In this document: piece after piece, positions 15,500 to 24,067 of the stretch
Position numbering within the stretch: position 1 is the first letter of the stretch
How the letters are laid out: every line of letters begins with the position of its first letter
Assembly: GCA_900314995.1 (NCBI GenBank)
Contig: OMXK01000014.1
Location: forward strand, 1 to 59,420
Length of the DNA: 59,420 bases
Direction: 5' to 3'
Origin: an uncultured Prevotella sp.
Lineage (GTDB): Bacteria > Bacteroidota > Bacteroidia > Bacteroidales > Bacteroidaceae
Program-made: the position numbers and the translations under genes
Notes under the pieces: generated by a model
The model's database searches: none
What the model was told of the DNA's origin: nothing
What the model saw: only the letters and a program-made list of their open reading frames with translations

Positions 15500-16513
15500 C
15501 TAGAGGGCCTTGGCTCTCTCCTGTGCGGCGATGACGCGATCGCACCACGCATCGAACTCAGGATCTTCCGTCTGGAGTTCTGGGTGGGCGAGGATATGAG
15601 CCACGCAGCGGCGCACGCCTTCATGGAAGGGAGTGATGGCACAGAAGCCAGGCACGGCGCGCTTCAGCTTGCTGCAGTCGAAGATGACGGTAACACTCTT
15701 GTCGCCGATAAGGTTGCCCTCAAAGTCCCAGGTCTTGGGCGAGGTGGCCACGAGGAAGTCGGAAGCGACGTGGTAGAGCTTGGGCTCCACACCGAGTGCA
15801 TTGGCCACGCAGTGGTAGATCTGATCCCACGACAGCTGTTCGTCGCTCATGATCTGGAAGGCTTCTCCGAGTGCCTTTGGATTGCCGAGCAGGCCGATGA
15901 AGCCGCGGGCAAAGTCTTCGTTCCAGGTGAGTGTCCAGAGCGAGGAGCCGTCGCCATTGACGATGACGGGCTTGCCCTCCATCATGCGCTTCAGCACCTG
16001 CCAGGAACCTTTCGGACCATGTACGCTGACGGGTACGCCTCGCTCACAATAGGTGTGGCTGGGGCGGACGATGGTAACGGGGAAACCGTTGTCGCGCCAT
16101 TCGCGCATGAGCAGTTCCTCGCAGGCAATCTTGTTGCGTGAGTACGCCCAGTGGGGATTGGCCAGCGTGGTTCCCTCGGTGATAACGTGATTGGCGGCAG
16201 GTTTGTTATAGGCCGAAGCCGAAGAGATATAGACGTACTGGCGCGTGCGCCCCTTGAAGAGCCGGATGTCACGCTCCACCTGCGAGGGCAGGAAGCCGAT
16301 GAACTCGCAGACGGCATCGAACTGTGCGTCGCCCAGCTGGCGCAGCACCTCGTCGGTATCGTCGATGTCGGCGATGACTTGTTTCACACTGGCAGGCACC
16401 TCGTTCTTGCGGGAGCCGCGATTGAGCAGCCACAGGTCGTGGCCGCCGGCTGCTAACTGTCGGGTGATGGCACTCGAGATGGTGCCGGTTCCACCTATCA
16501 TTAATATCTTCAT
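15500..16513 (-). CDS. NAD-dependent epimerase/dehydratase (SDR)
   Basis: A 337-residue extended short-chain dehydrogenase. The nucleotide-binding motif is MKILMIGGTGTISSAITRQL, followed by WLLNRGSRK at the end of the second strand, the catalytic Ser/Tyr/Lys in YVYISSASAYNK and WAYSRNK, and a substrate-binding C-terminal half (LTWNEDFARGFIGLLGNP, AFQIMSDEQLSWDQIY). GGTGTIS rather than GGAGFIG is seen in a Bacteroidetes branch whose substrate is unclear, so I do not name a sugar. It is the last gene of the minus-strand glycan operon, 12 nt behind the alcohol-dehydrogenase stub, and starts from ATG at 16513. Confidence 0.8.
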   Translation of the reverse strand: MKILMIGGTGTISSAITRQLAAGGHDLWLLNRGSRKNEVPASVKQVIADIDDTDEVLRQLGDAQFDAVCEFIGFLPSQVERDIRLFKGRTRQYVYISSASAYNKPAANHVITEGTTLANPHWAYSRNKIACEELLMREWRDNGFPVTIVRPSHTYCERGVPVSVHGPKGSWQVLKRMMEGKPVIVNGDGSSLWTLTWNEDFARGFIGLLGNPKALGEAFQIMSDEQLSWDQIYHCVANALGVEPKLYHVASDFLVATSPKTWDFEGNLIGDKSVTVIFDCSKLKRAVPGFCAITPFHEGVRRCVAHILAHPELQTEDPEFDAWCDRVIAAQERAKAL

Positions 16514-16525
16514 CCTCTTGCCATT

Positions 16526-16684
16526 TTATATCTTGTCGAGCAGTCCCGAGCGCACAGCACTCTTGCCGCCGTAATGTACCAGCACCTTCGTGCCACCATA
16601 TTTCTTGACTAACTGAGCAACCTGCTCTTCAGACTGTTCACCGAACACAACTTCCGTCGGTGCATAGTAATTGAAATCTTTCAT
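16526..16684 (-). pseudogene. N-terminal stub of an iron-containing alcohol dehydrogenase
   Basis: A 52-codon frame (MKDFNYYAPTEVVFGEQSEE to SAVRSGLLDKI) that matches the first 50 residues of butanol-dehydrogenase-type iron alcohol dehydrogenases, which are normally about 380 residues long and contain the iron-binding His residues further on. It ends in TAA directly after LLDKI, and the epimerase ATG follows 12 nt later. The remaining six-sevenths of the gene are absent. I infer a deletion that fused the 5' end of the dehydrogenase gene to the leader of the epimerase gene. A short functional peptide is possible but unlikely. Confidence 0.75.
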
Positions 16685-16746
16685 GTTTCTTCTATTTGTT
16701 TGATGAGTGACTGGCGGATAGATGAGATGGGTCTGAACATCATCAC

Positions 16747-19362
16747 TTATTTTTCCTTGTTGACGATATTCTTGAACGACGAGCCGAAGATGATATACTG
16801 CGTATTGCCGGCAATCGTTCCTTCGTTCTGTCCCCAGAGGAAGGGCCAATCGTCGAAGTTCTCGAAATGATCAGGCTTGCGGAAGAGCAGGCCTGGTGCC
16901 ACATTGCCTGGGATGAACGAGAAGTCAGCGCGGTTGTTGCCGTAGAATACCTGCTTCGGACGTGCGGCTCCCACGGCGGCTACAAATGAGTAGTTGTGGT
17001 AGGGATGACAGCCGAAGAGCCAGTTGGCTACGCGGTAGATCTCGTCTTTCTTCACGATGTCGGGATAGTAGATGTGGGCGTAGTTGACGGTGATGCCGTA
17101 GTTGAGCACCATGTTCACACCTGCCCAGTTGCCGAGACCGATGGGCACTCCGTAGGGGTTATTCTGGTCGAAGCCCTTGATATAGGCATTGTATTTCTCC
17201 ACATAGGGGCGCAGCTTCTGTTTGTAGGCTTCGTCCATATAGGGCACGGCATCGAGGGCTGTCTGCATGTTTGCCTCCAGACGAAGTTCGAGGGCATCCC
17301 ATATCTGCTGCTCGAAGTTCGAGAGATACTGGCGTTCCTGCGTGGCGCTGTAAAGCATCAGATTGGTAGCCATATCGCCGAGCAGTTCACGATTCTTGCG
17401 AGTGCGCTCGATGAGCTTCTGGCGTTTCTTGTCTGGCTTCTGCTGCTGGGCACGGTTACTCCAGTCGAAACCGTCAATCCAGTCGAAGTTCTCCTCTGTC
17501 TTGTGCTGGGCGATGAGTTCGGTAGCCTCTTTCATGAGCCGTTTCGATTGTGTGAGTGCACGGGCGGCGAGCTCGTCGTTGTAGCCCTTGAGGGCATGAC
17601 TGGCAGCGGCAAACATCGTGGCGGCACGGAGGTCGAGCTGTGGACTGCGCGTAGTGAAGGCCCACATGTCATCAGGAGTACCCGAGCACTTGCCGTCGGC
17701 ACTTACCTCGTAGGGCTTCAGACTCGGATCATAGTGCAGACCATCGGTAATCGAGGCGGCATCGCCCAGGTGATGGTAGTTGTCGAGGACGGAGTTGGAG
17801 AGCGTAGAGGCCATGTGGCCGATCTGCTCTGCCTGAGCCACGAGGTTCAGGGTGCCGTGCTCGATGAACTGCAGGATATCGGGTGTGCCATCTGGACGGT
17901 GGAGATCCACGTAGCGCTGCTTCTGGCTGACGAAGGTCTCGTCGCGCAGGGGCTTGAAGAGTTCCCAGGTGCGGATGAAGTTCTGCACCACGTTGATGTT
18001 GGAGCCTGTCTCGATGTCGAAGTCACCGGCATCGAAGAAACCGCCGATGTTCAGCCCCGGTATCAGTTCAAGGGGCTTGTATTTCGTATCGGTGGTGGGC
18101 CCTTGGCGGTGAAGGTCGAAGTGATCGCTCTCAGGTGCCTGCAGATAGCCTTCCTTGAAAGGTTCGCCGTGCCAGGTGCGATAGCCCTCGGTGACGTACA
18201 TGTGGTTCATGTGGATGGGCACCCACACGTCGGTGGTGGCATCGGTGATCTTGTCGTACACATGCGCATCGATGAGGAAATTGTTGGTCTTGGTGTTGCC
18301 ATACTGGACGTAATAGACACCTGGCTGCTGGACGCTTGAGAAGTCGAACTTCACATAGTTATATTTAAAGTAAGGCCCCCATGACTGGATGTCGCCCTTG
18401 AAGGCTACCTCCGTCGTACCGTCGTCCTTGATACGCATGAGCTTTGCTGTGGCCTGTACCTTGTCCTTCTTGTCGAGCTCGATGACGGCCACTTTGGGCT
18501 GCTCGGGGGTATAGCCTACCTGCGAGATGCCGATATTCGGTTCACGGATCCAGCCAGGGATGGCATTGGGCTCTACGGTCCAGGTGATCACCTTACCCGT
18601 CTTTCCCTTCGGCAGCACACTGCGCAGTACGTACCAGCCGTTCTGGGCGAGCATGCGACCGTCGTAGAGTTTCAGTTCGGCATCGTTGCTGCTGATGCGG
18701 ATCATCCGCTCGGGGGTGTCGCTGGCCATCACGATGCTGTGGCCTGTCTCCATCGGACAGGGATCCACAAAACGGTCTGTACCTCTGTCGTCGTAGGTCT
18801 TGAAACCCTTGAACTGACGGGGCTTTTCGCTATTGGGGCGGGTGATGGTCTGACTGGCGGCATAGCGAGGCAGGCGTCCTAGGCGTCCGTCCATCGTGAA
18901 GGTCTTGTGCCAGTACTGCGAGGGCAGGAACTCCAGATTGAAGCCTGCTTCCCCTGCCAGTTTCTCGGGCACGGGTTTATCGAGCCACACGGCAATCTCA
19001 ACGGCCTTACCCTTGGCAGTCACAACCACGCGACTGTCGAAGTCATAGTCGTCGTAGCGCATCGTTACCTCGATGCTGCCTTTCTCACGGTCTACCTTAC
19101 GGCTGACGGTCTTCGGCACAAGATCCCACTGCTCTGGGGTATTGTTCAGACGGACGGCACCACCCTGTACCGTGCGTACCCCGTGGTGGATGATCTCGAT
19201 ACCCGAGTTCTTCTCGTCGTTGAATCCGCCGTTGAAACTGTTGCTGAACACCAGCACGTTGACACCCTGGCGCTCGAAGTATTCACGGTCGTTGAGCTCT
19301 AGATCCTGAGCCTGACAGATAGTGGCTCCCGCCAGCAACGTAAGTAAGAATAGTTTTCTCAT
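16747..19362 (-). CDS. Glycoside hydrolase family 9 enzyme (endoglucanase-like), secreted
   Basis: An 871-residue exported enzyme expected to cleave beta-1,4-glucans or xyloglucan. The start at 19362 gives the signal peptide MRKLFLLTLLAGATICQAQ; a codon at 19413 would add 17 polar residues. Residues about 20-280 form a beta-rich domain I cannot name. An Ig-like CelD_N domain follows (EPNIGISQVGYTPEQPKVAV to NNFLIDAHVYDKI, about 285-385). The (alpha/alpha)6 catalytic domain carries the base motif GGFFDAGDFDIETG near residue 440, NPYGVPIGLGNW, and the acid in WGQNEGTIAGNTQ near residue 846. GH9 enzymes invert configuration. It follows the GH3 and oxidoreductase genes, 25 nt behind the latter, so the operon likely handles a plant glycan. 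Confidence 0.9.
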   Translation of the reverse strand: MRKLFLLTLLAGATICQAQDLELNDREYFERQGVNVLVFSNSFNGGFNDEKNSGIEIIHHGVRTVQGGAVRLNNTPEQWDLVPKTVSRKVDREKGSIEVTMRYDDYDFDSRVVVTAKGKAVEIAVWLDKPVPEKLAGEAGFNLEFLPSQYWHKTFTMDGRLGRLPRYAASQTITRPNSEKPRQFKGFKTYDDRGTDRFVDPCPMETGHSIVMASDTPERMIRISSNDAELKLYDGRMLAQNGWYVLRSVLPKGKTGKVITWTVEPNAIPGWIREPNIGISQVGYTPEQPKVAVIELDKKDKVQATAKLMRIKDDGTTEVAFKGDIQSWGPYFKYNYVKFDFSSVQQPGVYYVQYGNTKTNNFLIDAHVYDKITDATTDVWVPIHMNHMYVTEGYRTWHGEPFKEGYLQAPESDHFDLHRQGPTTDTKYKPLELIPGLNIGGFFDAGDFDIETGSNINVVQNFIRTWELFKPLRDETFVSQKQRYVDLHRPDGTPDILQFIEHGTLNLVAQAEQIGHMASTLSNSVLDNYHHLGDAASITDGLHYDPSLKPYEVSADGKCSGTPDDMWAFTTRSPQLDLRAATMFAAASHALKGYNDELAARALTQSKRLMKEATELIAQHKTEENFDWIDGFDWSNRAQQQKPDKKRQKLIERTRKNRELLGDMATNLMLYSATQERQYLSNFEQQIWDALELRLEANMQTALDAVPYMDEAYKQKLRPYVEKYNAYIKGFDQNNPYGVPIGLGNWAGVNMVLNYGITVNYAHIYYPDIVKKDEIYRVANWLFGCHPYHNYSFVAAVGAARPKQVFYGNNRADFSFIPGNVAPGLLFRKPDHFENFDDWPFLWGQNEGTIAGNTQYIIFGSSFKNIVNKEK

Positions 19363-19387
19363 CTTTGTTTGGCTTTTATTTCGGTTA

Positions 19388-20377
19388 TTATTCGTCCATC
19401 GGATAGTGCACACCCCACTTACGGCGCAGTTCGTCCATCAGCTGCATGATGTAAAGGGTTTCCTCATGGGGCATCTCACGCGGCTCCAGCAGTCCCTCGA
19501 TAAGTGCTTCGCGACAGGCGAGGAACTGGTATTCGTAGCCTGTGATCTGCCGGGGCACATGGATATCCTCTACAAACACACGGTCGTGAGTGTTTACGGT
19601 GATCTTCTGGGGATTGTTGATGTTGTCGATGATCAGGTTGCCTTCAGGACCGGCGATGACACCGATATTGTCGCCTACACAAGCGGCACTCGATTGCAGG
19701 TTGCAGAGCTGTCCGTCGCTCAGCACCAGGGTGATGGCATTCGTCAGGTCCATGCCTGTCTTGCTCTTCACACACTGACTGTCGATGCTGACGATATCGG
19801 CAGGGAAGAACATCCTGACGAAGTTCAGGGCATAGACACCGAGGTCGAGCAGGGCTCCGCCGCAGAGGTCGGCACGCATGATACGGGGTTTCTCACCCAT
19901 CGAGTAGCCGAGGGTTGCCGTCACGAGCCTGGGCTCTCCGATCCGTCCGTTGCTGATCAGGTCGCGCACCATCTGCACCACAGGCTGATAGCGTGTCCAG
20001 ATGGCTTCTGCCAGGAACACTTTCCGTTCATGGGCCAGATCGACTATCTCCTTGGCCTGTCGGAGATTAGCCATGAAGGCCTTCTCCACCAGACAGGGCT
20101 TATCCGCCATGAGCGCCTCCTTCGTCACGTCGTAGTGGTGGGAGTGGGGCGTGGCGATGTAGACCAGATCTACGGCGGGATCGTTGATCAGTTCTGTGTA
20201 CGAACCATAAGCCTGCGGTATCTGCCACTTCTCGGCAAATGCCTGGGCTTTGTCCAGCGTTCTGGAGGCAATGGCGTAGGCCTCGCATGTTTCCAGTCCG
20301 TTCAGGGTGATAGCTGCCTTCTCCGCAATCCATCCGGCACCGATAATGCCGACGCGTAATATACTGTCTTGTTTCAT
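19388..20377 (-). CDS. Gfo/Idh/MocA-family NAD(P)-dependent oxidoreductase
   Basis: A 329-residue cytoplasmic sugar-type oxidoreductase. The Rossmann motif is LRVGIIGAGWIAEKAAITL; then VDLVYIATPHSHHYDVTKEAL, CLVEKAFMANLRQAKEIVDL (the EKAF replaces the usual EKP), AEAIWTRYQPVVQMVRDLI and CGGALLDLGVYALNFV, where the family's second catalytic region sits. The WTRYxP piece is characteristic of the dihydrodiol dehydrogenase / glucose-fructose oxidoreductase-like branch. There is no signal peptide, so it acts inside the cell, perhaps on a sugar freed by the flanking GH3 and GH9 enzymes. It starts 18 nt behind the GH3 gene. Confidence 0.85.
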   Translation of the reverse strand: MKQDSILRVGIIGAGWIAEKAAITLNGLETCEAYAIASRTLDKAQAFAEKWQIPQAYGSYTELINDPAVDLVYIATPHSHHYDVTKEALMADKPCLVEKAFMANLRQAKEIVDLAHERKVFLAEAIWTRYQPVVQMVRDLISNGRIGEPRLVTATLGYSMGEKPRIMRADLCGGALLDLGVYALNFVRMFFPADIVSIDSQCVKSKTGMDLTNAITLVLSDGQLCNLQSSAACVGDNIGVIAGPEGNLIIDNINNPQKITVNTHDRVFVEDIHVPRQITGYEYQFLACREALIEGLLEPREMPHEETLYIMQLMDELRRKWGVHYPMDE

Positions 20378-20395
20378 TTCTGGTTGGTGTGTTGA

Positions 20396-22747
20396 TTATT
20401 GTGATACTGTACTCTTGGAGAAATACCTGTCTCTGAGTGTCTTGCTGAGGGGCTTGCCCTTCAGCTCCAGCTGTTGCTCGAGCTTGATGTCTGTCGATGA
20501 GGCTCCCACCTTTACGATGAACGTTCCCGGCTCGATGTTCCACTGGCGGATGTTGTTCTCGTGGCTGTAGTAGCCCAATTGCTCCACGAAGAGTCGGGTC
20601 GTAACGGTCTTGGTCTGTCCCGGCTCCAGCGAGATACGGGCAAACCCCTGTAGCTGTATGGGGCGTATGTGCTGCTTCTCATCCTTTGGCGAGAGGTAGA
20701 TCTGTGCCACCTCGTCGGCCTTCACCTCGCCTGTGTTCTTCACCTGAAAGGTCAGTTCCACGAAGTCGTCGGTTGTCTGCGCCTCACTGTTTACCTGCAG
20801 GTTCTGATAGTCGAAGGTGGTATAGCTCAGCCCGTAGCCAAAAGGCCATGCTACGCGCGGATCCTTTTCCGTCTTGTAGTTGTAGCAGATAGGCTCATTG
20901 ATCTCAACATTGGGATAGCTGACAGAGAGTTTGGCCGAGGGGGATACCTTGCCATAGAGAATATCGGCCACGGCATTGCCGCCCTCTTCCCCGGGATACC
21001 AGGCCTGAATCACAGCTGCGCACTTCTCGGCGATGCCGGATACCACCTGGGCACGGCCACCGAACATGATGAGCACCACGGGCTTGCCTGTGTTCAATAG
21101 TTCCTTGACATATTGTTCCTGTTTGCCGGGCAGACGGAGACCCTGACGGTCGCGGTTCTCGCCACAGAGCATCACGTTCTCACCTACAGCAGCGATGATT
21201 ACGTCGGCTTCCTTGGCCATCTTCAGCGCCTCTGCCTTGTCGGCTTTCTCTCCGCTGTCTACCTTACGGTGCAACAGCTCATACTCCCAGGCGCGCTCAT
21301 CGCCCAGCTCACTGAACTTGGTCTCTACCTCTTCCGTCCAGTCGCAACCACGGGAGTACATCACGTTCATGCCTTCGGGCTTGCGGTTCTGCATGCCCTC
21401 CAGCAGTTTGATGATATGGGGATTGTCACGGTCAGCCACGTCCTCCACCTTCTTCCAGAAGTACGACATGGCAGGGTAGGTGTAGTCGCCGCACATCGCC
21501 CAGATGGTATTGGCGTTGGGACCTGTGAGCAGCACGTTCTTCACATCTTTCAGCGGCAGCACACCGTTGTTCTCGAGCAGCACCACTGATTGCGTGGCGA
21601 TGTCGTAGGCCGTCTGCCGCTCCTCGGGGGTATCGAGTTTGATGTCTTCCTTGGAATAGAGGTAGGCATCCTTGTCGAAGAGCCCTGCGCGGAATTTCAC
21701 GCGAAGCACGTTCTTCACGGCGCGCTCCAGCACCTCGGGCTTCACCATTCCCTTGTCGATGGCTTCCTGCAGATACTGGTAGTTGGCACCGTAAGGGAAG
21801 TCCACGTCGTTGCCCCCGTTGATGGCAGCCGCAGCCTTCTCAAGCGGCGTCGAGAGATTCGGTATCTGGTCGATTGCCGTATAGTCGCTCACCACCATGC
21901 CGTCGAAACCTACATATCCGCGCAGGATATCCTGCAGAATTTCACTATTGGCCACACACCTGATGCCATGCACGTCATGATAACCCGGCATGACGGCCAC
22001 ACTGCCCGTCAGGCGGATCATTGTCTCATGTGGCAGCAGGATTTCTTCCATCAGCTCCTTCTCTTCGGCATCACCACCGCCGCCGTAGCCCAGGTAGTGC
22101 TTCGAACAGGCACCCACGCCCCTTTTCATGTTGTTCTGCTGCAGACCCTTCACGAAGGCTGTTCCCATGACGGCCGACAGATAGCCGTCTTCGCCATACG
22201 ACTCTTCAAGACGGTTGAAGCTAGGCGTGCGACAGACGTCGACCATGGGCGACAATGCCAGGATGCCACCCATCTTGCGCAGGGTGGTGCTCGTCTGATA
22301 TGTCTTCAATTCTGCCAGCTCCGGGTTGAATGATCCTGCCTGACCTATCTGCTGGGGATAGATGGTGGAACCCAGGGTGTTCACGCCCGAGAGCACCTCT
22401 TCGTGCAACAGAGCCGGTATACCGTTGGGGGTATTCTTCATCAGCCAGTCCTGAATGGCGATGGCACGGTCGCGCAGTTCATTGGGGTCTCTTGGCTGCT
22501 GCATGCAGAACTGCGAGAAGTGCCCGATGCCATAGGGAATCAGTTCGCGACACTTCGCTGTGTCGAGTTTGCCCTGATCGTCGAAAAGTTCGTCCATATA
22601 CATGCTCTTCAGCTGAGCAATCCGCTCTTCCTGCGGCATCTTGCCATAGAGTTCGTCAATTTGTTGTTCCATATCGGGTGCAGCCTGACATCCTGCCAAC
22701 AGTGTTGTTAGTCCCATCGAGATAATGCTTTTGAATTTGATAAACAT
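20396..22747 (-). CDS. Glycoside hydrolase family 3 lipoprotein (beta-glucosidase or beta-xylosidase)
   Basis: A 783-residue enzyme that releases terminal beta-linked glucose or xylose by a retaining mechanism. The signal MFIKFKSIISMGLTTLLAGC has a lipobox with Cys 20. The barrel domain includes PALLHEEVLSGVNTLGSTIYPQ, KHYLGYGGGGDAEEKE and the nucleophile in GFDGMVVSDYTAIDQIPN near residue 287. The second domain starts around LLENNGVLPLKD and the C-terminal fibronectin-III-like domain spans about 660-765. The long YGGGGDAEE loop and the GENRDRQGLRLPGKQEQYVKEL-like region are usual for xylosidase/glucosidase members; the exact sugar is open. It is the first gene of the glycan operon and has its own promoter. 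Confidence 0.9.
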   Translation of the reverse strand: MFIKFKSIISMGLTTLLAGCQAAPDMEQQIDELYGKMPQEERIAQLKSMYMDELFDDQGKLDTAKCRELIPYGIGHFSQFCMQQPRDPNELRDRAIAIQDWLMKNTPNGIPALLHEEVLSGVNTLGSTIYPQQIGQAGSFNPELAELKTYQTSTTLRKMGGILALSPMVDVCRTPSFNRLEESYGEDGYLSAVMGTAFVKGLQQNNMKRGVGACSKHYLGYGGGGDAEEKELMEEILLPHETMIRLTGSVAVMPGYHDVHGIRCVANSEILQDILRGYVGFDGMVVSDYTAIDQIPNLSTPLEKAAAAINGGNDVDFPYGANYQYLQEAIDKGMVKPEVLERAVKNVLRVKFRAGLFDKDAYLYSKEDIKLDTPEERQTAYDIATQSVVLLENNGVLPLKDVKNVLLTGPNANTIWAMCGDYTYPAMSYFWKKVEDVADRDNPHIIKLLEGMQNRKPEGMNVMYSRGCDWTEEVETKFSELGDERAWEYELLHRKVDSGEKADKAEALKMAKEADVIIAAVGENVMLCGENRDRQGLRLPGKQEQYVKELLNTGKPVVLIMFGGRAQVVSGIAEKCAAVIQAWYPGEEGGNAVADILYGKVSPSAKLSVSYPNVEINEPICYNYKTEKDPRVAWPFGYGLSYTTFDYQNLQVNSEAQTTDDFVELTFQVKNTGEVKADEVAQIYLSPKDEKQHIRPIQLQGFARISLEPGQTKTVTTRLFVEQLGYYSHENNIRQWNIEPGTFIVKVGASSTDIKLEQQLELKGKPLSKTLRDRYFSKSTVSQ

Positions 22748-22781
22748 ATAATTGGTTTTTATTTTTTTCCGTTTCAGCTTG

Positions 22782-22789
22782 CAAATATA
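22782..22789 (-). promoter_or_regulatory. -7 promoter element of the GH3-GH9 glycan operon
   Basis: Minus strand TATATTTG followed by CAAGC, 34 nt upstream of the GH3 start; matches TAnnTTTG and is divergent from the next box. Confidence 0.6.
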
Positions 22790-22832
22790 TAAAAAAAAGA
22801 TGGAACGTCAAACTATTCTGCGGATAATTTTG

Positions 22833-22840
22833 TACTTTTG
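22833..22840 (+). promoter_or_regulatory. -7 promoter element of the penicillin-binding protein gene
   Basis: TACTTTTG followed by CAGTC, 25 nt upstream of the start codon at 22866; matches TAnnTTTG. Confidence 0.6.
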
Positions 22841-22865
22841 CAGTCAAAATTAAAAACTTGATGAT

Positions 22866-23975
22866 ATGAGAATGCTTTTTTCCCTGATATTCGCGCTTGC
22901 AAACCTGACTGTATACGCCCAGGAACTGCCTAACGACGGCCCTTTGACCCTGCGCCCAGCCCTTCAGCAGCTGGGTACGCAACTGTTGCAGGGAAAAACG
23001 GGCAGCATCGTGGCCATCAACCCCGCCAACGGCGAGATCCTCTGTCTGGCCACCAATACGCCGCAGGGTTTCGATGTGCGTCAGGCCATCGGCAAACCCA
23101 ATGCCCCGGGCTCTACCTTCAAGACCGCCCAGGCACTGACGCTGCTCTCCGAGGGTATCGTCACGCCCGAGACCACCGTTGAGTGTGTCAATGGCGTTAC
23201 CGACGGCAATATCAAGGTGGGCTGTCACAAGCACCGTTCGCCGCTGGCACTCAAGGATGCGCTGGCACAGAGCTGCAACACGTGGTTCCTGATGACCTTC
23301 GCCTCGATGATCAACGACGACTTCATGTATGAGTCGCGCGATGAGGCAATCACCACCTGGCGCTCCTATATGCAGTCCATGGGACTTGGCGGTCCTATGC
23401 ATATAGATATACAAGGTGAGCAGGGCGGACTCCTGGCGGGTGCCGATTATCTGAACCGCCGCTATAAGGACGGGTGGGATGGTAAGACCATCTGGTGGGC
23501 AGGCATGGGGCAGGGCGATGTCACCTGCACACCCCTGCAACTCTGTAACCTCGCCGTCACCATCGCCAATCGCGGTTGGTTCTATGTGCCCCACATCCAT
23601 CAGAATACCACCAATAAGCGCTACCTGACGAAGCGGCAGACGAAGGTGTCGCCCGAAGCCTATCCCATCGTCGTTGACGGCATGCGCCTGGCGGTGGAGA
23701 AGGGAACGGCCACTTGTATCAAGACCACCTATCCCATCTGTGGCAAGACGGGTACCGTCGAGAACCCAGGTGAAGACCATTCCGTGTTTATCGCCTTCGC
23801 CCCGGTGAATGATCCGAAGATAGCTGTCAGCGTCTATGTCGAGCATGGCGGTTTCGGTGCCGATCTGGCCGCTCCAATGGCAGGCCTCATCATCGAGTCT
23901 TACCTCAAGGGAAAGCTCTCCTCTGCCTCTGAAGCACGCCTCAAGCGCATCGAAAATAAGAAAATCAACAAATAG
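22866..23975 (+). CDS. Stand-alone penicillin-binding transpeptidase domain protein
   Basis: A 369-residue exported protein made of little more than a penicillin-binding transpeptidase domain. After the signal MRMLFSLIFALANLTVYAQ the three active-site motifs are all present: SxxK in APGSTFKTA (Ser 83), SxN in AQSCNTW (136-138) and KTG in ICGKTGTVENPG (294-296), followed by the family's SVFIAFAPVNDPKIAVSVYVE. The N-terminal pedestal or dimerisation domain of PBP2 and PBP3 is missing and there is no membrane anchor beyond the signal. A peptidoglycan cross-linking role or a beta-lactam-binding role is expected. It is monocistronic by position, between its own promoter and that of the porin. Confidence 0.85.
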   Translation: MRMLFSLIFALANLTVYAQELPNDGPLTLRPALQQLGTQLLQGKTGSIVAINPANGEILCLATNTPQGFDVRQAIGKPNAPGSTFKTAQALTLLSEGIVTPETTVECVNGVTDGNIKVGCHKHRSPLALKDALAQSCNTWFLMTFASMINDDFMYESRDEAITTWRSYMQSMGLGGPMHIDIQGEQGGLLAGADYLNRRYKDGWDGKTIWWAGMGQGDVTCTPLQLCNLAVTIANRGWFYVPHIHQNTTNKRYLTKRQTKVSPEAYPIVVDGMRLAVEKGTATCIKTTYPICGKTGTVENPGEDHSVFIAFAPVNDPKIAVSVYVEHGGFGADLAAPMAGLIIESYLKGKLSSASEARLKRIENKKINK

Positions 23976-24020
23976 TGTAAGTTTTTTGCCGTTTCTTTTG
24001 TCTATTTGAAAGAAAAACAT

Positions 24021-24028
24021 TACTTTTG
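24021..24028 (+). promoter_or_regulatory. Promoter of the porin-symporter operon
   Basis: TACTTTTG preceded by TTTG at 23997-24000 with a 20-nt spacer, a full match to the Bacteroidetes consensus. Confidence 0.7.
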
Positions 24029-24067
24029 CCGACGCAAGAACCACTAAACTTTCAAATCAATGACAAA

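Noticed and set aside
16996-18339. 447-codon open frame antisense to the GH9 gene
   Set aside because: No family pattern; the minus frame has clear GH9 catalytic motifs.
22656-24044. 462-codon minus-strand frame across the PBP gene and its promoter
   Set aside because: The plus frame carries all three penicillin-binding motifs; the minus frame reads through the divergent promoter region and shows no domain.
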